Below, piece after piece: positions 58,748 to 64,000 of a DNA stretch of 64,000 nucleotides. The notes below the pieces were generated by a model, which was not told the DNA's origin, ran no database searches, and was given only the letters and a program-made list of their open reading frames with translations. Source of the DNA: TMED8 sp038125725. Its GTDB lineage: Bacteria > Pseudomonadota > Alphaproteobacteria > Rhodospirillales > Casp-alpha2. Made by a program: the position numbers and the translations under genes. How positions within the stretch are numbered: position 1 is the first letter of the stretch; every line of letters starts with the position of its first letter. The stretch is from assembly GCA_038125725.1 (NCBI GenBank), contig JAYPEK010000017.1, positions 11,329 through 75,328 of the forward strand. Direction: 5' to 3'.

Positions 58748-61717
58748 TCACGAGGCCGGCACGGACACCCGGCAAAGATAGCTCTTCAGGTTCGAATGGT
58801 CGGACAAGGGGTCGCGCTGATTTTCATCGGTGAGGAAATTGACCGAGTTCCAGGGATGGAAGGGCTGCGTCGAATCCCAGCCGATGGGAATGAACACGGT
58901 ATCGCGGCGAATGCCGGCGTGCAGCCAGGCGCGCGCGGTGATGGTGCCGTGCGAGGTCTCGACGGTGATTTCCTGGCCCTCGCTCACCCCCAGTTCGGCC
59001 GCTTTCTCGGGATGGACCTGCACATAGAGGTCAGGCCACATCTCCTGCGCCTGCCAGGAATAGTGGGTCCAGGAATGGAAATGCGGCGCCGGTGGGCGGC
59101 CCGTCACCAGTTGCGTATCGTAGCCCATGTCCTTCAAGACGCGCGACGGCGAGGATTCGTTCGGCGCCATGATCTCGTAGGGCTTGGCCAAGGCGCGGCC
59201 GTGGATATAGGGGCGTTCGACCTCGTGCTCGCCTTCCGTCAGGCGCACCACGTAGGGAAGATCGATCAACTGTTCGTGATCAGCGAAGAATTCCGGCACC
59301 GCCGGCACGCCCAAGGAATTGAAGATGCGGTCGACGGTCTCGTTCCAGAACTCAAGCTTGCCGGACGGCGTCGGAAAGCGCTGGCCTTCGGGTTTCCCTG
59401 GCGCCGTGGTGCCCTCCAGGTACAGCGTCTCGATCTCTTCCGCGTCCTCGCTCATCAAGGGGACCCGCAGCCAGCGGTTGGCCACCGAATGCAGGCGTTC
59501 TTGCGTGCAGCCCTGCATGGTCGGATCGTTGATCAGCATTTCGTCCCAGAACAGCGCCGAATCCTTGTATTTCTCCTGCAACACATCGTCGAAGCCGAAG
59601 CGCTTGCCGAGCTCGATCCAGATCCAGTCGTCGGGCTGCGCCTCGCCGGGGCCGTCGATCAGCTTGTCGATCCACACGATCCGCCGGTCCTCGGCGGCGC
59701 GGCTAATCTCGCCCTTCTCTATGCCGGTGGCGGCGGGCAGGATGTAGTCGGCGTAGTGGCTGGTCTCGTTCTTGAAGAGATCGATATGCACCAGCAGATC
59801 GAGCGCCTTGAAGGCTTCCCGCACGCGTTTCTGGTTGGGCCAGGCGGTCATCGGGTTGTTGGACGTGATCACCGCCTTCACCGGATAGGGCACGCCCTTT
59901 TCAGTGGCGTCGAGCCAGGTGACCGGGTTGGTGCCGACCATCGGTTTGTCGGGGTAGACGCGGCGGTCGGCCGGCGCGTTGGCGACGACCGCGACGGGCG
60001 TGCCCAGGTTGAAGTAGGCACCGCCCTTGCGCCCCAGGTTGCCGGTGATGGCGGCCAGGAACATCAGCGCGCGGTTGGTAAGCCCGCCGTTGGCGTGCTG
60101 GTTGATGCCGCGCGAGGAAAAGATCACGCAGCCGTCTGCGGTGGCGATATCGCGCGCCAGGCCCTTGATGTCGTCGGCGGCGATGCCGGTGATGTCGGCC
60201 GCCCATTCCGGCGAGTAGCCTTTCTCGAACAGCGCGTCGCGCCAGGCCTCCCAGCCCTCGACCCAGCCCTCGCAGAAGCGCTTGTCCTGCAAACCGGCAA
60301 CCAGAATGTGGTAGGCGAGCGCGAAGGCCAGCGCCATGTCGGTGCCTGAGCGGATCGGCAGCCAGCGGTCGGCCTTCGACGCGGTGACGGTCAGGCGCGG
60401 ATCGACGACCACCATCTTGGCACCGTTCTTGAGCCGCCAGTTGTTGATCATGCCGAAGTGCACGGGCCGCGTTTCCGCCTGGTTGTCGCCGAGATAGAGA
60501 TACATGCCGGCACTGCCGAGATCGTCCGGCGTATAGCTGTTGCCGCTGCCGCCGGCGCCCAGCGTCGCCTCGAAGGAGACCCGCTTGGCCTCCGAACAGA
60601 AGGCCTCGGTGTCGCCCAGGTTGGGGGTGCCGAACATCTGGGTGAAGAGCCGGATATAGCCGCGCCGGGTCAGCGTGCCGGTGCGGGTGCCGGCGAAAAC
60701 AGCCAGTGTTTCCGGCCCATGTTCGGCGCTTGCCGCCTTCAGCTTGGCGGCAATTTCGTCCAGGGCCTGATCCCAGGAAATGCGCTCGAACTTGCCCTCG
60801 CCGCGCTCGCCGACGCGCTTCATCGGGTATTGCAGCCGGTCGTTGGAATTGTGGAGCTGCAGCAGGAATTGCGATTTTGGGCAGATCTTGCCCTTCCACT
60901 GCGGATCGTCCTCGTTGCCCGTCACGCGCACCAGCTTGCCGTCCTTCAGGTGGTACTTCACCGGGCAGCAGTTGAAGCAGATATTGCAGCCGCCGGGCAC
61001 GATTTCGTCCGCCTGGCGGTCGGCGCGCTCGGACCGGTAGGGAAACACCACGTCCCTCGCCTGAAAGACCTTCTTGCGCTCGGGGTCGTCCACCACTGCG
61101 GGCCGGTGACGGCCTTCCATGGTGAAGGCCGGCGCCGCGTTGGCGCCGGCGGCGGCGGCTTTCTCATGCGGCCGCACGGTGAGCTTCTCCAGGAAAATGT
61201 TGGATGGATTGAGCAGGAAGGCGTCGTGGTCGACCATGCGCCGGCCCTCGGCCTCGATGCGCTTCAGGTGGTCGTCGCGCTCGCCGAGCGTGATCGCCTC
61301 GCCCGGGCAAACGGTGGCGCAGGCGGTCGACAGGCCATCGTCGCGGCGATCCTGACAAAGGTCGCACTTGACCGCGTGATGGTCGATCTGGTCGTAGCCC
61401 ATGGCGCCGTAGGGACACGCGATGACGCACTCGCCGCAACCGGTGCAGCGGCTTTCGTTGATTTTCACCACGCCGGTTTCCGGGTCCTTGGTGATCGCCT
61501 TCGGGTTGACCGGGCAGGCGCGCAGGCAGGCGGGCCGCTCGCAGTGCTGACACGATAGGGTGAGGAAATCGAGGCCCGGGTCCTCGGTATTGCCGAGCCA
61601 GATCACCCGGTTGCGGTTCTCGCTGGGCCCAAGGCCGTGCTCGGCCTTGCAGGCGGCCTCGCAGCTCTTGCAGCCGATACAGCGTTCCAGATCGATCATC
61701 AGCGCCAGTTGGCCCAA
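58748..61717 (-). CDS. Molybdopterin oxidoreductase fused to an N-terminal four-cluster ferredoxin subunit
   Basis: 989 residues. About 1-190 is a PsrB/HybA-like electron-transfer module with 16 Cys in four motifs (CIGCKSCEAAC, CQHCERPACLRACP, CTGCGECVIACP, CDLCQ...CATVCP). From about 235 the catalytic DMSO-reductase-family subunit begins with CNICFNCCP...CP, its own 4Fe-4S site. C in EAFCSEAKR is the likely Mo/W ligand. ADYILPAATGIEKGE and the C-terminal VQVHPEKAAELG cap follow. There is no Tat signal, so it faces the cytoplasm. The haem-type anchor is encoded upstream. Substrate (formate, polysulfide, thiosulfate or other) is not determinable. Confidence 0.88.
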   Translation of the reverse strand: MGQLALMIDLERCIGCKSCEAACKAEHGLGPSENRNRVIWLGNTEDPGLDFLTLSCQHCERPACLRACPVNPKAITKDPETGVVKINESRCTGCGECVIACPYGAMGYDQIDHHAVKCDLCQDRRDDGLSTACATVCPGEAITLGERDDHLKRIEAEGRRMVDHDAFLLNPSNIFLEKLTVRPHEKAAAAGANAAPAFTMEGRHRPAVVDDPERKKVFQARDVVFPYRSERADRQADEIVPGGCNICFNCCPVKYHLKDGKLVRVTGNEDDPQWKGKICPKSQFLLQLHNSNDRLQYPMKRVGERGEGKFERISWDQALDEIAAKLKAASAEHGPETLAVFAGTRTGTLTRRGYIRLFTQMFGTPNLGDTEAFCSEAKRVSFEATLGAGGSGNSYTPDDLGSAGMYLYLGDNQAETRPVHFGMINNWRLKNGAKMVVVDPRLTVTASKADRWLPIRSGTDMALAFALAYHILVAGLQDKRFCEGWVEGWEAWRDALFEKGYSPEWAADITGIAADDIKGLARDIATADGCVIFSSRGINQHANGGLTNRALMFLAAITGNLGRKGGAYFNLGTPVAVVANAPADRRVYPDKPMVGTNPVTWLDATEKGVPYPVKAVITSNNPMTAWPNQKRVREAFKALDLLVHIDLFKNETSHYADYILPAATGIEKGEISRAAEDRRIVWIDKLIDGPGEAQPDDWIWIELGKRFGFDDVLQEKYKDSALFWDEMLINDPTMQGCTQERLHSVANRWLRVPLMSEDAEEIETLYLEGTTAPGKPEGQRFPTPSGKLEFWNETVDRIFNSLGVPAVPEFFADHEQLIDLPYVVRLTEGEHEVERPYIHGRALAKPYEIMAPNESSPSRVLKDMGYDTQLVTGRPPAPHFHSWTHYSWQAQEMWPDLYVQVHPEKAAELGVSEGQEITVETSHGTITARAWLHAGIRRDTVFIPIGWDSTQPFHPWNSVNFLTDENQRDPLSDHSNLKSYLCRVSVPAS

Positions 61718-61733
61718 AATCCCCTCCTCGTCC

Positions 61734-62552
61734 TCATCCGCCCCAGGCGGTCAGGTGCCACCAGTAAATCTCGCGCCCTTCGGCGACGTAGCCGGCGAAA
61801 AACAGCACCACGATCACATGCGTCAAAAGCCCGGCCAGGAACAGCCAGGCGAGCGCCAGATGCAAGGGCCGCCACCAGGCCTGCAGCCAATGCACGGTGC
61901 CGCGCGCCCCCATCAGGTCGGCCTCGCGCCGGGCCAGCCTTGCGTAGGCCAGCGACTTCAATGGCGAGCGCAGCCAATGCGCCAGCGTCACCGAGAACAG
62001 CGCCTCGCTGGCGCCGGGATCGAGACGCGCCAACAGCGCGATCTTGGCGTCGATGACGCGGCGAAGCTCCGCCTTGGTGGCGGCGTCCGGCGCGTGGAAG
62101 GGTTTTTGCTTGGTGCCGAAAGTGGTGGCGATGCGCGACACCACTTCGGCGCGCCCGACCATGCCGCTCAGCACCAGCAACAGCAGGCAACCGAGCAGGA
62201 TCAACGGCGGCCCCTCAAGCCTTGCCAGCGCGTGCACGGCGACCAGGAAGATGCCGGCGATGCTGGCGCCCACATGCATGACGAACAGGCGGTTCGGCAC
62301 CTCGCTCAAGCCGCCCCGCTTGCCGAGCGAAAACAGGAACGGCGCCATCAGCAGCAGCGCGCCGATGGCGGCGACAGGTTGCAGCAGCACCGATCCCGGC
62401 CGCTGCCAATCGCCGCCCAACATCGGCTTCACCGCCAGATAGGCGGCGACGGCGACGAACAGCGCGGCCACCAGATAACGGATGGCGCGGTTCGACAGAT
62501 CGGGGCGCTTACGAGCCCTCACGGCCTGATTTCGGGACGGGTCCTGCAACAC
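61734..62552 (-). CDS. Cytochrome b-like membrane anchor of the molybdoenzyme
   Basis: 272 residues with about five to six hydrophobic helices. Two of them carry paired His about 14 residues apart: HVGASIAGIFLVAVH and HLALAWLFLAGLLTH. This is the pattern of a bis-haem b four-helix bundle. The anchor is not of the NrfD (haem-free) type that normally accompanies PsrB-like ferredoxins. It lies 16 bp upstream of the fused molybdoenzyme and would link it to the quinone pool. The loop between helices (about 125-200) is basic and cytoplasmic. Confidence 0.75.
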   Translation of the reverse strand: MLQDPSRNQAVRARKRPDLSNRAIRYLVAALFVAVAAYLAVKPMLGGDWQRPGSVLLQPVAAIGALLLMAPFLFSLGKRGGLSEVPNRLFVMHVGASIAGIFLVAVHALARLEGPPLILLGCLLLLVLSGMVGRAEVVSRIATTFGTKQKPFHAPDAATKAELRRVIDAKIALLARLDPGASEALFSVTLAHWLRSPLKSLAYARLARREADLMGARGTVHWLQAWWRPLHLALAWLFLAGLLTHVIVVLFFAGYVAEGREIYWWHLTAWGG

Positions 62553-62665
62553 GGTCTCAATGCCTCAATCGTATCGGACCCGGACGGCGTCGCCGGCGCG
62601 AATCCCCGCCACACTTTGTACCGCCGGCCGGACGCTTGCAAATTTTTGCTTTCCCGCATTGCGAA

Positions 62666-63046
62666 CTATAGCAATCCGCGTGCCTCCAGCACCTTGCGCG
62701 CGACACGGAAGCATTCCAGTGACTGCGGCACGCCGCAATAGATGGCGATGACGTGGATGATGGCGCGGATTTCCTCCATGCTGACGCCGTTGTTGATGGC
62801 GCCGTTACAGTGCGTTTCCCACTCGTGCATCTTGCCGAGCGCGCCGATCATGGCGAGGTTCATCATCGAACGGGTCTTGGCGTCGATGGTGTCGTCGCCC
62901 CAGCCGAAGCCCCAGCACCATTCGGTCATCATTTCCTGGAAGCCGCGGGTAAACTCGTCGGCCTCGGCCAGGTTTTTCTGTACGTACTCGGCGCCGACGG
63001 TCTCACTGCGTCGGGCCACGCCCAGTTCGAAACGTTCCTTATCCAT
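62666..63046 (-). CDS. Carboxymuconolactone decarboxylase (CMD) family protein
   Basis: 126 residues similar to PcaC-type 4-carboxymuconolactone decarboxylases: YVQKNLAEADEFTRGFQEMM, WGDDTIDAKTRSMMNLAMIG and the helix ETHCNGAINNGVSMEEIRAI, ending VIAIYCGVPQSLECFRVA. It is either a true decarboxylase of aromatic catabolism or an AhpD-like general CMD protein; the typical CxxC peroxidase motif is absent. ATG 63046 follows GGAG at 4 bases. It stands alone between the cytochrome-type anchor and a divergent gene. Confidence 0.85.
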   Translation of the reverse strand: MDKERFELGVARRSETVGAEYVQKNLAEADEFTRGFQEMMTEWCWGFGWGDDTIDAKTRSMMNLAMIGALGKMHEWETHCNGAINNGVSMEEIRAIIHVIAIYCGVPQSLECFRVARKVLEARGLL

Positions 63047-63218
63047 ATCTCCGTCCCCTTTTTCGTGACGATGAAATCCATCCGCGCCCACCGGCACGGC
63101 ACCAGTCGCCACTTTCGCGGCCCGGATATCGAAAGGCAAGGCCCCCCCAATATGAGGATGGCGCGGTGGCGGCAATGCCCGCAGATTGCCCCCGGTGACC
63201 CGACGAAGGAGGCAGCCA

Positions 63219-63914
63219 GTGACGACAACAATCAAATACGACCTGCAAATGCCGGACGGGCGCCGGGAAATTCTCGACGTCGCCTACGACACCGAGACCC
63301 TGCGCCTGGAAATGCCGCTGCCGGCCGAATTGCCGGCATGGACGGCCCTGGACTTCCACCGCTGCCGCAACTGCTCGCTTTCGGCGGACAGTCACAGCCA
63401 TTGTCCGCTGGCGGTGCGGCTCATCGATATCGCCGAGCGCTTCGGCGACACGCCTTCGTTCGAGGAAGTGACCCTGCATGTGCGCACCGAGGCGCGGGTG
63501 ATCTCGGCGCGCACCACGGCGCAGGCGGCGTTGGGCTCGCTGATGGGGCTGATCATGCCGCTCAGTGGCTGTCCGCGCCTGGCGCCGCTAGCGCCAATGG
63601 CGCGGTTTCACCTGCCGCTGTCGACGCACGAGGAAACCATCTACCGGGTGGCGTCGATGTATCTCCTGTCGCAGTACTTCCGCGACCGGGAAATCGCCAC
63701 CATGGACAGCGACCTTATCGGCCTTTCGGACATCTACACCGACATCCAGGCGGTCAACCAGGGCCTGGCGCAGAGGCTGCGTAATTCGGCGGTATTCGAC
63801 GAGATCAATTCCGTCGCCCTTCTGGACCTCTACGCGCAGATGGTGCCGCTGGTCATCGAGGATTGCCTGGAAGACATCCGCCACCTGTTCACCGACATCC
63901 GGGAGGTCGCCTGA
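63219..63914 (+). CDS. Conserved protein of unknown function with a Cys/His motif
   Basis: 231 residues from GTG 63219, which follows AAGGAGG at 7 bases. The N-terminal domain is beta-rich and holds a Cys/His cluster (HRCRNCSL...HSHCP, about 51-66) that could bind a metal. The rest is mainly helical (MYLLSQYFRDREIATMDSDL, YTDIQAVNQGLAQRLRNSAV). Its stop overlaps the ATG of a receiver-like protein, suggesting a signalling partner. No family was recognised with confidence. Confidence 0.75.
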   Translation: MTTTIKYDLQMPDGRREILDVAYDTETLRLEMPLPAELPAWTALDFHRCRNCSLSADSHSHCPLAVRLIDIAERFGDTPSFEEVTLHVRTEARVISARTTAQAALGSLMGLIMPLSGCPRLAPLAPMARFHLPLSTHEETIYRVASMYLLSQYFRDREIATMDSDLIGLSDIYTDIQAVNQGLAQRLRNSAVFDEINSVALLDLYAQMVPLVIEDCLEDIRHLFTDIREVA

Positions 63915-64000
63915 TGAGCCGCGCCAACGTTCTATTCGTCGATGACTGTCCGTCATCAAAACATTTGGGACGCCTGAGCCTGTATTCTAACAGAGGATCT
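63914..64000 (+). CDS. Start of a response-regulator-like protein (partial)
   Basis: 29 codons to the window edge. MSRANVLFVDDCPSSKHLG resembles the first strand and acidic pair of a receiver domain (VLFVDD). It overlaps the preceding gene's stop by one base (TGATG), so it belongs to the same operon. The last 50 bases look less GC-rich than the surroundings. The protein continues outside the window. Confidence 0.5.
   Translation, partial: MSRANVLFVDDCPSSKHLGRLSLYSNRGS

Noticed and set aside
63945..64000. Insertion-sequence end interrupting the last gene
   Set aside because: The AT-richer tail looked odd, but no terminal inverted repeat or transposase frame can be seen before the window ends.
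1..64000. CRISPR arrays, tRNA or rRNA genes, prophage or transposases
   Set aside because: No regularly spaced repeats, cloverleaf-like intergenic sequence or transposase/integrase motif was seen; nearly all sequence is occupied by metabolic, transport or regulatory genes.

Overview
The window is GC-rich, gene-dense DNA with no insertion sequence, prophage, CRISPR array, rRNA or tRNA gene that I could find. Gene families, GTG/TTG starts, overlapping ATGA/TGATG junctions and a large share of CoA-dependent catabolism suggest a free-living alphaproteobacterium, most likely Rhodospirillales-like. That assignment is an inference from gene content, not from a marker gene. A perfect 16-bp parS motif at 40899-40914, inside a biotin carboxylase gene, suggests a chromosomal segment on the origin-proximal side.

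Layout. 1-2426: tungstate/molybdate ABC uptake (tupB end, tupC, tupA) with a ModE-type regulator, paired operators around the tupA promoter and a structured tupA 3' region. 2428-4817: a DUF1330 protein, an unknown protein cut by an in-frame amber codon, and a metallo-beta-lactamase-fold hydrolase. 4952-9162: polyferredoxin, gmd, moaA. 9187-16156: small stress and sensory genes (a secreted protein cut by an ochre codon, Hsp20, bacteriohemerythrin), a PAS hybrid histidine kinase, a receiver protein, an AT-rich gap with a Cys-containing mini-ORF, and two tandem winged-helix/PAS paralogues. 16238-17863: YaiI/DUF188 and a TIM-barrel glycosidase-like protein.

17860-28283 is a catabolic block: TauD dioxygenase, KstD-like flavoprotein, SCP2-type thiolase, an HMG-CoA-synthase-like/DUF35 fusion without its catalytic residues, CaiB CoA-transferase/racemase, MarR, MaoC hydratase and SDR, divergent from an acyl-CoA dehydrogenase and a thioesterase. 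Together these form one full beta-oxidation cycle with its regulator. 28425-30666 holds a Sel1-repeat protein and an outer-membrane barrel. 30654-41882 is a second catabolic block, resembling acyclic terpene or branched-acid utilisation: DMT exporter, acyl-CoA ligase and acyl-CoA dehydrogenase, divergent from TetR, enoyl-CoA hydratase, AtuA and both subunits of a biotin-dependent acyl-CoA carboxylase. 41890-45598: a phenylacetate-CoA-ligase-like enzyme, a Tat-exported M6-like protein with an altered zinc motif, and a PHP phosphoesterase. 45764-52128: a five-gene peptide-class ABC importer behind a Pho-box-like sequence. 52151-56018: an MscS-type protein and a three-gene ATP-grasp ligase/transglutaminase-like membrane protein/retropepsin-like operon whose middle gene is split by an in-frame opal codon. 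56099-57384: aroE-aroQ. 57498-62552: TPR protein, a molybdoenzyme fused to its four-cluster ferredoxin subunit, and a cytochrome-b-like anchor. 62666-64000: a carboxymuconolactone-decarboxylase-like protein, an unknown protein and the start of a receiver-like protein.

Cross-cutting points: molybdenum/tungsten supply (tup), cofactor synthesis (moaA) and use (molybdoenzyme) all occur here. Three genes carry single in-frame stop codons, each explainable by one transition mutation.
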